Source: Rhodophyticola sp017644125
GTDB lineage: Bacteria; Pseudomonadota; Alphaproteobacteria; Rhodobacterales; Rhodobacteraceae
Length of the DNA stretch: 64,000 nt
Direction: 5' to 3' (one strand)
Assembly (NCBI RefSeq): GCF_042140125.1
Contig: NZ_CP159473.1
The translations under genes and the position numbers were made by a program. Of the stretch, positions 31,468 to 39,752 are shown one piece after another; positions within the stretch are counted from its first letter, which is position 1, and each line of letters begins with the position of its first letter. The notes under the pieces are model-generated. The model was not told the DNA's origin and did not search any database. It saw nothing but the letters and a program-made list of their open reading frames with translations.

Positions 31468-31836
31468 ATGATCCAGATGCAGACCAATCTGGATGTGGCT
31501 GACAACAGCGGCGCGCGCCGTGTTCAGTGCATCAAGGTTCTGGGTGGGTCCAAGCGGAAATACGCAAGCGTCGGTGACGTGATCGTCGTATCCGTGAAGG
31601 AAGCCATCCCGCGCGGTCGCGTGAAGAAGGGCGACGTCCGCAAGGCCGTCGTCGTGCGCACCGCCAAGGAAGTCCGCCGCGAGGACGGCACCGCGATCCG
31701 GTTTGACCGGAATGCCGCTGTCATTCTCAACAACAACAACGAGCCGATCGGCACCCGGATCTTCGGGCCGGTGGTGCGTGAGTTGCGTGCGAAGAACTTC
31801 ATGAAAATCATCTCGCTTGCGCCGGAGGTGCTGTGA
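31468..31836 (+). CDS. rplN: 50S ribosomal protein L14
   Basis: Intersubunit-bridge protein, 122 residues, with MIQMQTNLDVADNSGARRVQCIKVLGG and GTRIFGPVVRELR. GGGAGAAA ribosome site. rplX starts almost immediately after the stop. Confidence 0.97.
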   Translation: MIQMQTNLDVADNSGARRVQCIKVLGGSKRKYASVGDVIVVSVKEAIPRGRVKKGDVRKAVVVRTAKEVRREDGTAIRFDRNAAVILNNNNEPIGTRIFGPVVRELRAKNFMKIISLAPEVL

Positions 31837-31837
31837 C

Positions 31838-32143
31838 ATGGCTGCGAAGTTGAAAAAGGGCGACAAGGTCGTCGTGCTGGCCGGCAAGGACAAGGGCAAG
31901 GAGGGCGAGATTTCGTCCGTCGACCCGAAATCCGGCAAGGCCATCGTGGATGGGATCAACATCGCCATTCGCCACACCAAGCAAAGCCAGTCGAGCCAGG
32001 GGGGGCGCATCCCGCAAGCGATGCCCATCCAGCTGAGCAATCTGGCGCTTCTGGACGCCAACGGCAAAGCCACCCGCGTCGGGTTCAAGATGGACGGCGA
32101 CAAGAAGGTGCGGTTTGCCAAGACCACGGGGGACGTGATCTGA
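31838..32143 (+). CDS. rplX: 50S ribosomal protein L24
   Basis: Assembly initiator with a KOW motif (KGDKVVVLAGKDKGKEGEI), 101 residues from ATG 31838. GGAGG inside the end of rplN supports this start over the upstream in-frame one. Its TGA shares a base with the rplE ATG. Confidence 0.96.
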   Translation: MAAKLKKGDKVVVLAGKDKGKEGEISSVDPKSGKAIVDGINIAIRHTKQSQSSQGGRIPQAMPIQLSNLALLDANGKATRVGFKMDGDKKVRFAKTTGDVI

Positions 32144-32706
32144 TGCTGGACACTGCAAATTATACCCCGCGTCTGAAGGCGCTCTATGCCGAGACGGTCA
32201 AGCCTGCGCTGGTCGAGGAATTCGGCTATTCCAATCCGATGATGGCCCCCCGCCTGGACAAGATCGTCTTGAATATCGGCGCCGGCGCCGAAGCGGTGCG
32301 GGACAGTAAGAAGGTCAAATCCGCTCAGGAAGATCTGACCGCCATCGCTGGCCAGCAGGCCGTCGTGACCAAGGCCAAGAAATCCATCGCGGGTTTCCGG
32401 GTGCGCGAAGAGATGCCGCTTGGCGCCAAGGTCACGCTGCGCGGCGATCGGATGTACGAGTTTCTGGACCGTCTGATCACCATCGCCCTGCCACGCGTCC
32501 GCGACTTCCGCGGCGTGTCCGGCAAGTCCTTCGATGGCCGTGGCAACTACGCCATGGGTCTGAAGGAGCACATTGTGTTCCCCGAGATCAACTTCGACAA
32601 GGTCGATGAGGTCTGGGGCATGGATATCGTGATTGCCACCACCGCGAAAACCGACGCGGAAGCCAAGGCGCTGTTGAAAGCTTTCAACATGCCCTTCAAC
32701 TCGTGA
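32143..32706 (+). CDS. rplE: 50S ribosomal protein L5
   Basis: 5S rRNA-binding protein, 187 residues, containing PRLDKIVLNIGAGAEA, RDFRGVSGKSFDGRGNYAMG and the C-terminal AEAKALLKAFNMPF. TGATG overlap with rplX. Confidence 0.97.
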   Translation: MLDTANYTPRLKALYAETVKPALVEEFGYSNPMMAPRLDKIVLNIGAGAEAVRDSKKVKSAQEDLTAIAGQQAVVTKAKKSIAGFRVREEMPLGAKVTLRGDRMYEFLDRLITIALPRVRDFRGVSGKSFDGRGNYAMGLKEHIVFPEINFDKVDEVWGMDIVIATTAKTDAEAKALLKAFNMPFNS

Positions 32707-32727
32707 CGCGCGGGAGAGGATAGACAC

Positions 32728-33033
32728 ATGGCAAAAAAAGCAATGATTGAGCGCCAGAAGAAGCGCGAGGAACTGGTGGCGAGATATGCCGCCAAGCGCG
32801 CCGAACTGAAAGAAATCGCCCGGGACGAGAAACGCCCGATGGAAGAGCGGTTCAAGGCGCAGATGAAACTGGCGAAACTGCCGCGCAACAGCTCGGCCAC
32901 CCGCCTGAACAATCGCTGTCAGCTGACCGGGCGCCCGCGTGCGTATTACCGCAAGCTGAAGATGTCGCGGATCAAGCTGCGTGATCTGGCCTCCAACGGT
33001 CAGATCCCCGGCATGGTTAAGTCGAGCTGGTAG
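32728..33033 (+). CDS. rpsN: 30S ribosomal protein S14 (zinc-free form)
   Basis: 101 residues, the long C-minus form without the CXXC zinc ribbon of the short form. Contains KLPRNSSATRLNNRCQLTGRPRAYYRK and RIKLRDLASNGQIPGMVKSSW. Lies between rplE and rpsH. Confidence 0.97.
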   Translation: MAKKAMIERQKKREELVARYAAKRAELKEIARDEKRPMEERFKAQMKLAKLPRNSSATRLNNRCQLTGRPRAYYRKLKMSRIKLRDLASNGQIPGMVKSSW

Positions 33034-33047
33034 GGGAGATATAGATT

Positions 33048-33440
33048 ATGACTGATCCTATCGCAGACATGCTCACCCGGATCCGCAATTCGTCGATGCG
33101 CGGCAAATCCACGGTGATTACGCCCGCGTCGAAACTGCGGGCCTGGGTTCTGGATGTGCTGGCCGACGAAGGCTACATCCGCGGCTATGAGAAGGTGACC
33201 GGGCCCGATGGGCACCCGGCCATCGAGATCAGCCTGAAATACTACGAGGGCACCCCCGTCATTCGCGAACTCAAGCGGGTCTCCAAACCCGGACGTCGCG
33301 TCTATATGGGTGTGGATGACATTCCGCAGGTCCGTCAGGGTCTGGGTGTGTCGATTGTCTCCACGTCCAAGGGCGTGATGTCGGATGCAGCTGCACGCAA
33401 CGCCAATGTCGGCGGCGAAGTGCTCTGCACCGTATTCTGA
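33048..33440 (+). CDS. rpsH: 30S ribosomal protein S8
   Basis: Primary 16S-binding protein; in E. coli the spc-operon repressor. 130 residues, with DPIADMLTRIRNSSMRGKSTV and the C-terminal GLGVSIVSTSKGVMSDAAARNANVGGEVLCTVF. rplF follows after 10 nt with GGAGG. Confidence 0.97.
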   Translation: MTDPIADMLTRIRNSSMRGKSTVITPASKLRAWVLDVLADEGYIRGYEKVTGPDGHPAIEISLKYYEGTPVIRELKRVSKPGRRVYMGVDDIPQVRQGLGVSIVSTSKGVMSDAAARNANVGGEVLCTVF

Positions 33441-33450
33441 GGAGGGAAAG

Positions 33451-33984
33451 ATGTCTCGTATTGGCAAAAGGCCGGTTGATCTTCCCTCGGGCGTGGATGT
33501 GCAGATCTCGGGCCAGAAGATCGAAGTGAAGGGCCCCAAGGGGACCCGCAGCTTCACCGCGACCGACGATGTGACGCTTGCCGTGGAAGACAATGCCGTG
33601 ACGGTGACCCCGCGCGGCAAGTCCAAGCGCGCGCGCCAGCAGTGGGGCATGAGCCGCACCATGGTGCAGAACCTGGTCACCGGTGTGACCGACGGGTTCA
33701 AGAAAGAGCTCGAGATCCAGGGTGTGGGTTACCGGGCGCAGATGCAGGGCAACACCCTGAAACTGTCGCTTGGCCTGTCCCATGAGGTGAATTTCGAGGT
33801 GCCCGCCGGTGTGACCGTGACGGCCCCGAAAGTCACCGAGGTCGTGATCGAGGGCAATGATGAGCAGCTCGTCGGCCAGGTTGCGGCCAACATCCGCGAG
33901 TGGCGCAAGCCCGAGCCCTACAAGGGCAAGGGCATTCGCTACAAGCGCGAGTATATCTTCCGTAAGGAAGGCAAGAAGAAGTAA
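33451..33984 (+). CDS. rplF: 50S ribosomal protein L6
   Basis: 177 residues from ATG 33451 (SRIGKRPVDLPSGV), with GGAGGGAAAG immediately upstream; an earlier in-frame ATG inside rpsH is not used. C-terminal rRNA-binding GVGYRAQMQG and RKPEPYKGKGIRYKREYIFRKEGKKK-type tail present. Confidence 0.97.
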   Translation: MSRIGKRPVDLPSGVDVQISGQKIEVKGPKGTRSFTATDDVTLAVEDNAVTVTPRGKSKRARQQWGMSRTMVQNLVTGVTDGFKKELEIQGVGYRAQMQGNTLKLSLGLSHEVNFEVPAGVTVTAPKVTEVVIEGNDEQLVGQVAANIREWRKPEPYKGKGIRYKREYIFRKEGKKK

Positions 33985-33995
33985 AGGCGACGACA

Positions 33996-34355
33996 ATGGC
34001 AAACAGCAAGAGACAACTGTTCCAGAAACGCCGCCTGCGCGTTCGGAACAAATTGCGGAAGATGGCAGATGGGCGTCCGCGCCTGTCGGTACATCGGTCC
34101 AACAAGAACATCAGCGTTCAGCTGATCGACGATGCAAACGGCGTGACGCTCGCCTCCGCCTCCTCGCTGGAGAAGGATCTGGGCGTCGTCGGCCGGAACA
34201 ATGTCGAAGCGGCTGCCAAGGTGGGCGAGGCGATTGCCACGCGCGCCAAGAAGGCCGGCGTCGAAGAGTGCTATTTCGACCGCGGCGGTTTCCTCTTCCA
34301 CGGCAAGGTGAAGGCTCTGGCCGACGCCGCGCGTGAAGGTGGTCTGAAGTTCTGA
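33996..34355 (+). CDS. rplR: 50S ribosomal protein L18
   Basis: 5S rRNA-binding protein, 119 residues: RLRVRNKLRKMADGRPRLSVHRSNKNIS, VGEAIATRAKKAGVEECYFDRGGF and the C-terminal HGKVKALADAAREGGLKF. A 123-nt spacer with a GC-rich 8-bp hairpin (34379–34400) separates it from rpsE. Confidence 0.97.
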   Translation: MANSKRQLFQKRRLRVRNKLRKMADGRPRLSVHRSNKNISVQLIDDANGVTLASASSLEKDLGVVGRNNVEAAAKVGEAIATRAKKAGVEECYFDRGGFLFHGKVKALADAAREGGLKF

Positions 34356-34478
34356 TCCCTCCGGGGTCACGCAAATGAAGGCGGCGTGAAAGCGCCGCCT
34401 CGATGATCGGGGGGCATGAAGGCCCACTGCGATTGGATTTAAGGGCGCGCAGCGCGCCGCTAGGAAAGGATGCCTCTT

Positions 34479-35069
34479 ATGGCAGAACGTGAAAACAGAG
34501 GGCGCGGGCGTCGTCAGGACCGGGACGAGACGCCCGAATTCGCCGATCGTCTGGTCGCGATCAACCGCGTGTCGAAAACCGTCAAGGGCGGCAAGCGCTT
34601 CGGCTTCGCAGCCCTGGTGGTTGTCGGTGACCAGCGCGGCCGTGTGGGCTTCGGCAAGGGGAAAGCAAAGGAGGTGCCCGAGGCGATCCGCAAGGCGACC
34701 GAACAGGCAAAGCGTCAGCTTATCCGCGTGCCGCTGAAAGAAGGCCGGACGCTGCACCATGACATTCTGGGCCGTCACGGTGCCGGCAAGGTCGTGATGC
34801 GCACCGCGCCGGAAGGAACCGGGATCATCGCCGGTGGTCCGATGCGTGCCGTGTTCGAGATGCTGGGTGTCAAGGACGTCGTGTCGAAATCGACCGGGTC
34901 GCAGAACCCCTACAACATGATCCGCGCCACGCTGGACGGGTTGAAGAAAGAAAGCTCGCCCCGTCAGGTTGCGGCCCGTCGCGGCAAGAAGGTCGCCGAT
35001 ATCCTGCCCAAGCGGGATGACGCGCCGCAGATCGACGGCGAGCAAGCGCCCGTGTCCGAGGAGGCCTGA
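34479..35069 (+). CDS. rpsE: 30S ribosomal protein S5
   Basis: Decoding-fidelity protein, 196 residues from ATG 34479. AAAGG lies about 9 nt before this ATG but touches the earlier ATG at 34470, so 34479 is preferred. Conserved VVVGDQRGRVGFGKGKAKEVPEAIRKA and GTGIIAGGPMRAVFEMLGVKDVVSKSTGS. C-terminal tail of about 30 residues is acidic. Confidence 0.96.
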   Translation: MAERENRGRGRRQDRDETPEFADRLVAINRVSKTVKGGKRFGFAALVVVGDQRGRVGFGKGKAKEVPEAIRKATEQAKRQLIRVPLKEGRTLHHDILGRHGAGKVVMRTAPEGTGIIAGGPMRAVFEMLGVKDVVSKSTGSQNPYNMIRATLDGLKKESSPRQVAARRGKKVADILPKRDDAPQIDGEQAPVSEEA

Positions 35070-35074
35070 GACCC

Positions 35075-35263
35075 ATGGCAAAAACCATCGTCGTCAAACA
35101 GATCGGCTCTCCGATCCGTCGCCCCGCCAAGCAGCGTGAAACGCTGATCGGGCTGGGCCTGAACAAGATGCACAAGACCCGTGAGCTTGAGGATACCCCA
35201 GCCGTGCGCGGCATGGTCCGCAAGATCCCGCATCTGGTGGAGATCATCGAAGAACGCGGCTGA
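35075..35263 (+). CDS. rpmD: 50S ribosomal protein L30
   Basis: 62 residues: AKTIVVKQIGSPIRRPAKQRETL, then GLGLNKMHKTRELEDTPAVRGMVRKIPHLV. Starts 5 nt after rpsE. In most relatives rplO follows directly; here a terminator-like hairpin and a globin gene intervene. Confidence 0.96.
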   Translation: MAKTIVVKQIGSPIRRPAKQRETLIGLGLNKMHKTRELEDTPAVRGMVRKIPHLVEIIEERG

Positions 35264-35290
35264 GAGCAGGCCCGCTTCTGACGAAAACAA

Positions 35291-35322
35291 GGACGCCCCG
35301 GTCGCCAGATCGGGGCGTCTTG
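35291..35322 (+). terminator. terminator-like hairpin after rpmD
   Basis: GGACGCCCCG (35291–35300) pairs with CGGGGCGTCT (35311–35320), 9–10 bp, loop 10 nt. The T-run is weak (TTGCGTT), so termination may be partial. Confidence 0.5.
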
Positions 35323-35370
35323 CGTTATGGGGCCGGACGGCCCGCGGGCAAATCGCCCTCCCTGGTTTTG

Positions 35371-35391
35371 TGATATACTTGTCTTGCACAA
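35371..35391 (+). promoter_or_regulatory. candidate extended -10 promoter and small inverted repeat of the globin gene
   Basis: TGATATACT (35371–35379) is an extended -10 without a recognisable -35. An inverted repeat TTGT-N5-ACAA (35379–35391) overlaps the predicted start site. The lack of a -35 would fit activator control, which is inference. Confidence 0.3.
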
Positions 35392-35406
35392 CTAAAGGAG
35401 GGGCCT

Positions 35407-35826
35407 ATGTCCATCACATCCGCAGAGCTTGCGATGGTGCGGGGTAGCCTGGACCGCCTGCGCAAGGATTTCGAAGTTCATTCGACCAATTTCTATGACG
35501 CGCTGTTTCGCCGCGCGCCTCATCTGCGCCAGATGTTCCGCGAGGATCTGACGGGGCAGGGGATGAAGTTCATGACGACGCTCGATGTAATCGTCCACAA
35601 GCTGGACAACGAGGAGGAGCTTGCCAGCCGTTATCAGGGTCTTGGCCGGAGCCATGCGATCATGGGCGTGCGCACCGCCGATTTTGCCCCGATGGAGGAT
35701 GCCCTGATCGAGACGATGCGCAACGCCTTGGGCGATGAATTCACGGTCGAACTGGAGCAGGCCTGGCGCAAGGCATATGCGGTCGTGAGCCGCAACATGA
35801 TCCGGCGGGGCGGGATCGAGGCGTGA
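35407..35826 (+). CDS. single-domain bacterial globin (139 aa)
   Basis: A haem protein of the flavohaemoglobin/Vitreoscilla-haemoglobin globin class without a reductase domain. Recognised by Tyr30 (B10, NFYDALF), Phe44 (CD1, MFRED), Gln51 (E7, TGQGMKF) and the proximal His83 (F8, RSHAIMGV), with AWRKAYAVVSRNM as the last helix. Tyr-B10/Gln-E7 is the usual pair in this class, linked to O2 or NO chemistry. AAAGGAGGGG precedes ATG. It is inserted between rpmD and rplO in the ribosomal array, with its own promoter-like element, so co-regulation with ribosome genes is not implied. Confidence 0.8.
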   Translation: MSITSAELAMVRGSLDRLRKDFEVHSTNFYDALFRRAPHLRQMFREDLTGQGMKFMTTLDVIVHKLDNEEELASRYQGLGRSHAIMGVRTADFAPMEDALIETMRNALGDEFTVELEQAWRKAYAVVSRNMIRRGGIEA

Positions 35827-35927
35827 GGCGACAGGCCCCCTAGAACGTCAGGCCGCGCCCTAAGGATGGGGCCGTTTGCCGAGACGGGAGGCTGTGGGAG
35901 CTTGCGGCCAGGGATATGAACCGGGCC

Positions 35928-35956
35928 TTGAAAGGGCTGTCCAACCCGTCTATACG
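35928..35956 (+). promoter_or_regulatory. promoter of rplO–secY–adk
   Basis: TTGAAA (35928–35933), exactly 17 nt, then TATACG (35951–35956); predicted start near 35963, about 90 nt before rplO. Restores transcription after the globin insertion. Confidence 0.6.
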
Positions 35957-36051
35957 CCGCCAGTGGTCTTCCATAGACCCGATTCAAAACTCAAGAAACG
36001 CCGCGTCTGCCCATCTCGCTTCGGGGGCAGTTCCGGCCAAGGAGAAGCGAT

Positions 36052-36525
36052 ATGAAACTGCATGAGCTAAGCGACAATCCCGGCGCCACCAAGAAACGCA
36101 AACGCGTGGGTCGCGGTCCGGGCTCCGGCACCGGCAAGACGGCGGGCCGGGGTATCAAGGGCCAGAAATCCCGTTCGGGCGTGGCGATCAACGCCTATGA
36201 GGGCGGCCAGATGCCGCTTTACCAGCGTCTTCCTAAGCGTGGCTTCAACAAGCCGAACCGGAAGAAATTCGCTGTCGTCAATCTGGGCCTGATCGAGAAA
36301 TTCGTCGAATCCGGGAAACTGGACGTCAAGAAAGAGATCACCGAGGACGTGCTTGTCGAGGCGGGCATCGTGCGCCGGAAGCTCGACGGTGTGCGTATTC
36401 TGGCCAAGGGCGAGGTTTCCTCGAAACTGAAGCTGACCGTCACCGGCGCATCCAAGTCGGCGATCGAGGCGGTTGAAAAGGCGGGCGGCAGCCTGACCAT
36501 CGCGGCAGCACCTGCGGCGGAATAA
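36052..36525 (+). CDS. rplO: 50S ribosomal protein L15
   Basis: 157 residues, with KLHELSDNPGATKKRKRVGRGPGSGTGKTAGRGIKGQKSRSG-type Gly/Arg/Lys-rich N-terminus and the C-terminal globular domain (VTGASKSAIEAVEKAGGSL). AAGGAGAAG upstream. secY starts 134 nt later. Confidence 0.97.
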   Translation: MKLHELSDNPGATKKRKRVGRGPGSGTGKTAGRGIKGQKSRSGVAINAYEGGQMPLYQRLPKRGFNKPNRKKFAVVNLGLIEKFVESGKLDVKKEITEDVLVEAGIVRRKLDGVRILAKGEVSSKLKLTVTGASKSAIEAVEKAGGSLTIAAAPAAE

Positions 36526-36659
36526 CCCGTAACGGGGGGCGTGACCCCTTAGGTGCTTGTGGGGGGCGAGCCAGCCCCTTACATCTACACCCAAGGTTTT
36601 TATCCGCGCCGCGCGATCGAACCCCGATCTCGCGGCGCGACTTGCATAAGAGAGACAGC

Positions 36660-38030
36660 ATGGCATCTGCGGCAGAGCAAATGGCAGCGAACATGAGCTG
36701 GAGCGCGCTTGGCAAAGCGACAGAGCTGCGCCAGCGTATCCTGTTCGCCCTTGGTCTTCTGATCATCTATCGGATCGGCACCTACATCCCCGTGCCCGGG
36801 ATCGACGGCGTCGAACTGCAGCGCTTCTTCGAAGATGCGGCGGCCGGGCTGGGTGGTGTGCTCAACATGTTCACCGGCGGCGCGCTCAGCCGGATGGGCG
36901 TTTTCGCTCTCGGGATCATGCCCTATATCTCGGCCTCGATCATCGTGCAGCTGATGGCCGCGATGGTGCCGCAGCTGGAAGCGCTGAAGAAAGAGGGTGA
37001 AGCGGGCCGGAAGAAGCTCAACCAGTATACGCGCTACGGCACGGTCGTTCTGGCGACCTTTCAGGCCTATGGCATCGCGGTCTCGCTTGAATCCGGCGGT
37101 CTGGTGACCGATCCGGGCTGGTTCTTCCGCGCCGCCTGCGTGATCACGCTTGTCGGCGGCACAATGTTCCTGATGTGGCTGGGGGAGCAGATCACCGCCC
37201 GCGGCATCGGCAACGGCATCTCGCTGATCATTTTCGTCGGTATCATTGCGGAACTGCCCGCCGCGCTGGCCCAGTTCTTCGAGCAGGGCCGTCAGGGCGC
37301 GCTGGCCACCCCGGTGATCCTGGGTGTGATCTTCATGCTTCTGGCGACGCTGACCTTCGTGGTCTTCATGGAGCGATCCCTGCGCAAGATCCATATCCAG
37401 TATCCGCGCCGTCAGGTGGGGATGAAGGTTTATGATGGTGGCACGAGCCACCTGCCCGTCAAAGTGAACCCCGCCGGTGTGATCCCGGCGATCTTCGCGT
37501 CGTCCCTTCTGTTGCTGCCGACCACGCTGACCACCTTCTCCGGCGGGGAGGCCAGCGGGCCGTTCATGTCGTGGCTGTTGGCGAATTTCGGGCCCGGACA
37601 GCCGCTTTATCTGCTGTTCTTCGCTGCGATGATCATCTTCTTCACGTATTTCTATACGCTGAACGTTTCCTTCAAGACCGATGATGTGGCCGACAATCTG
37701 AAGAACCAGAACGGCTTCATCCCAGGCATCCGCCCCGGCAAGAAGACATCGGAATATCTGGAATACGTGGTCAATCGCGTGCTGGTTCTTGGCTCTGGCT
37801 ATCTGGCGCTGGTCTGTCTGCTGCCCGAAATCGTGCGCACCGAACTGGCGATCACGGCCTATTTCGGGGGCACGTCGATCCTGATTATTGTGTCGGTGGG
37901 GATGGACACCGTTCAGCAAATCCAGTCTCATCTCTTGGCCCACCAGTATGAAGGGCTGATCGAGAAATCGCAGTTGCGCGGCAAGAAAGGCCGCAGCGGC
38001 AGCGGACGCAAGGGACCGGCACGTAGATGA
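36660..38030 (+). CDS. secY: preprotein translocase subunit SecY
   Basis: Channel-forming subunit of the Sec translocon, 456 residues, about ten TM segments. The N-terminus has the YRIGTYIPVPGIDG motif; the plug and pore-ring region follow around GGALSRMGVFALGIMPYISAS, and the cytosolic C4/C5 loops include RRQVGMKVYDGGTSHLPVKVN. ATG 36660 is chosen over the in-frame ATG at 36642. Its stop overlaps adk (ATGA). Confidence 0.97.
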   Translation: MASAAEQMAANMSWSALGKATELRQRILFALGLLIIYRIGTYIPVPGIDGVELQRFFEDAAAGLGGVLNMFTGGALSRMGVFALGIMPYISASIIVQLMAAMVPQLEALKKEGEAGRKKLNQYTRYGTVVLATFQAYGIAVSLESGGLVTDPGWFFRAACVITLVGGTMFLMWLGEQITARGIGNGISLIIFVGIIAELPAALAQFFEQGRQGALATPVILGVIFMLLATLTFVVFMERSLRKIHIQYPRRQVGMKVYDGGTSHLPVKVNPAGVIPAIFASSLLLLPTTLTTFSGGEASGPFMSWLLANFGPGQPLYLLFFAAMIIFFTYFYTLNVSFKTDDVADNLKNQNGFIPGIRPGKKTSEYLEYVVNRVLVLGSGYLALVCLLPEIVRTELAITAYFGGTSILIIVSVGMDTVQQIQSHLLAHQYEGLIEKSQLRGKKGRSGSGRKGPARR

Positions 38031-38674
38031 ACATCATACTTCTGGGGCCGCCAGGCGCCGGCAAGGGGACGCAGGCCCGCCGGTTGGTGGAAGAACGCGG
38101 CATGGTGCAACTGAGCACCGGAGATATGCTGCGTGAGGCTCGTGTCTCCGGTACGGAAATGGGCAAGCGCGTGGCCGCAATTATGGATGCGGGCGAGCTG
38201 GTGACCGATGAGATCGTCATCGGCCTAATCGAAGAGCGACTTCGCGGCGATATCGGCGGCGGCGTGATTTTCGACGGCTTCCCGCGGACCCTCGCTCAGG
38301 CCGATGCGCTGGCGGACCTGCTTGAGCGGAACGGCCAGAGCCTGGACCATGTCGTTGCCATGGAAGTCAATGACGACGCGTTGGTGGCGCGCATCACCGC
38401 AAGGTCGACCTGCGGGAATTGCGGCGAGGTCTATAACGACATCACCAGCCCGATCCCGGCGGATGGCAAGTGCCGCAATTGCGGCGCGTCCGATTTCAGG
38501 CGTCGGGCCGACGACAACGAGGAAAGCCTCAAGACGCGGCTGATGGAATACTACAAGAAGACCTCTCCCCTCATCGGGTATTACCACGCCAAGGGGCAGC
38601 TCAGATGGGTGCCGGGTTTGGGCGAGATCGATGAAGTCGCGGCATCGATCAAGGAAATGCTTGACAGTGCCTGA
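38027..38674 (+). CDS. adk: adenylate kinase (zinc-type lid)
   Basis: Interconverts ATP + AMP and 2 ADP. 215 residues. P-loop GPPGAGKGT at 8–16, AMP-site TGDMLR, DGFPRT at 83–88, and a LID domain with four cysteines (129, 132, 149, 152) in CXXC pairs, indicating a structural zinc. Overlaps secY by 4 nt, the usual secY–adk coupling. Confidence 0.97.
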   Translation: MNIILLGPPGAGKGTQARRLVEERGMVQLSTGDMLREARVSGTEMGKRVAAIMDAGELVTDEIVIGLIEERLRGDIGGGVIFDGFPRTLAQADALADLLERNGQSLDHVVAMEVNDDALVARITARSTCGNCGEVYNDITSPIPADGKCRNCGASDFRRRADDNEESLKTRLMEYYKKTSPLIGYYHAKGQLRWVPGLGEIDEVAASIKEMLDSA

Positions 38675-38681
38675 CCGGCTC

Positions 38682-38710
38682 TTGACGGCAGGTTTAAAAG
38701 GTCCTAACTG
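38682..38710 (+). promoter_or_regulatory. candidate promoter of the alpha cluster (rpsM–rplQ)
   Basis: TTGACG (38682–38687), 17-nt spacer, TAACTG (38705–38710). Predicted start near 38717, leaving about 150 nt of leader. Confidence 0.45.
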
Positions 38711-38782
38711 CAAGCCTTCCTTTTAGGGAATCGTGAGGTGCGCCGGGGAATCAGACCTCGAAACCCTCGACCAGATATGACA

Positions 38783-38810
38783 GGGCCCGCAGGACCATAT
38801 CCTCGGGCCT
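38783..38810 (+). promoter_or_regulatory. leader hairpin upstream of rpsM
   Basis: A stem of 7 + 4 bp with a bulged C (38783–38794 with 38800–38810) and a 5-nt loop. In E. coli, S4 represses the alpha operon through its leader; any such role here is inferred from position. Confidence 0.35.
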
Positions 38811-38868
38811 TATGTTGTGAAAAAAGGTTCTGGAACAACGGAACCGCAACGAAGAAGGATCTAGATAC

Positions 38869-39237
38869 GTGGCACGTATTGCCGGGGTGAATATCCCAAC
38901 CGCAAAGCGCGTTCCCATCGCGCTGACCTATATCACAGGAATTGGCCACAGCTCCGCAACGCAGATCTGCGAAGCTGTCGGTATCGACGCCGCACGCCGG
39001 GTCAACGAGCTTTCCGATGCGGAAGTTCTGCAGATCCGCGAGCATATCGACGCGAATTTCACCGTTGAGGGTGACCTGCGTCGTGACACGCAGATGAACA
39101 TCAAGCGTCTGATGGACCTCGGCTGCTATCGCGGCCTGCGCCATCGCCGCAACCTGCCCGTGCGCGGTCAGCGCACCCACACCAACGCTCGTACTCGCAA
39201 AGGCCCCGCGAAGGCCATTGCCGGCAAGAAGAAGTAA
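38869..39237 (+). CDS. rpsM: 30S ribosomal protein S13
   Basis: 122 residues from a GTG start at 38869 (MARIAGVNIPTAKRVPIALT), with AAGGA 9 nt upstream. The helix-two-turn-helix region and the C-terminal RGLRHRRNLPVRGQRTHTNARTRKG are conserved. First gene of the alpha cluster. Confidence 0.97.
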   Translation: MARIAGVNIPTAKRVPIALTYITGIGHSSATQICEAVGIDAARRVNELSDAEVLQIREHIDANFTVEGDLRRDTQMNIKRLMDLGCYRGLRHRRNLPVRGQRTHTNARTRKGPAKAIAGKKK

Positions 39238-39249
39238 GGGGGCAGATCG

Positions 39250-39639
39250 ATGGCACGGGACAAGACGCGCACCAAGCGCAAGGAACGCAAGAACATCGCC
39301 GCCGGTGTGGCGCATGTGAACAGCTCGTTCAACAACACCAAGATCCTGATCTCCGACGTGCAGGGCAATGCGATTGCATGGTCATCGGCCGGAACGATGG
39401 GCTTCAAGGGCAGCCGGAAATCCACGCCTTACGCGGCCCAGATGGCAGCGGAAGACGCGGGCAAGAAGGCGCAGGAACACGGCGTGAAGACCCTTGAGGT
39501 CGAAGTGCAGGGCCCCGGTTCGGGCCGTGAAAGCGCATTGCGCGCCCTTGCGGCCGTTGGCTTTTCGATCACGTCCATTCGCGACGTGACCCCGATGGCC
39601 CATAACGGGTGCCGCCCGCCGAAACGCCGCCGCGTGTAA
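39250..39639 (+). CDS. rpsK: 30S ribosomal protein S11
   Basis: Platform protein, 129 residues: GVAHVNSSFNNTKILISD, TPYAAQMAAEDAGKKA and the C-terminal MAHNGCRPPKRRRV. 12 nt after rpsM. Confidence 0.97.
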   Translation: MARDKTRTKRKERKNIAAGVAHVNSSFNNTKILISDVQGNAIAWSSAGTMGFKGSRKSTPYAAQMAAEDAGKKAQEHGVKTLEVEVQGPGSGRESALRALAAVGFSITSIRDVTPMAHNGCRPPKRRRV

Positions 39640-39752
39640 GTCAGGTTATTTCGCGACGGGCTGCGTTTGTGCGTGGCCCGTTGCCGTCATTTTTGATCCT
39701 CGAGCGTTCGGGGCCACGGATCCAGGCCCTGAACAAGAATGGAGGCGACACC

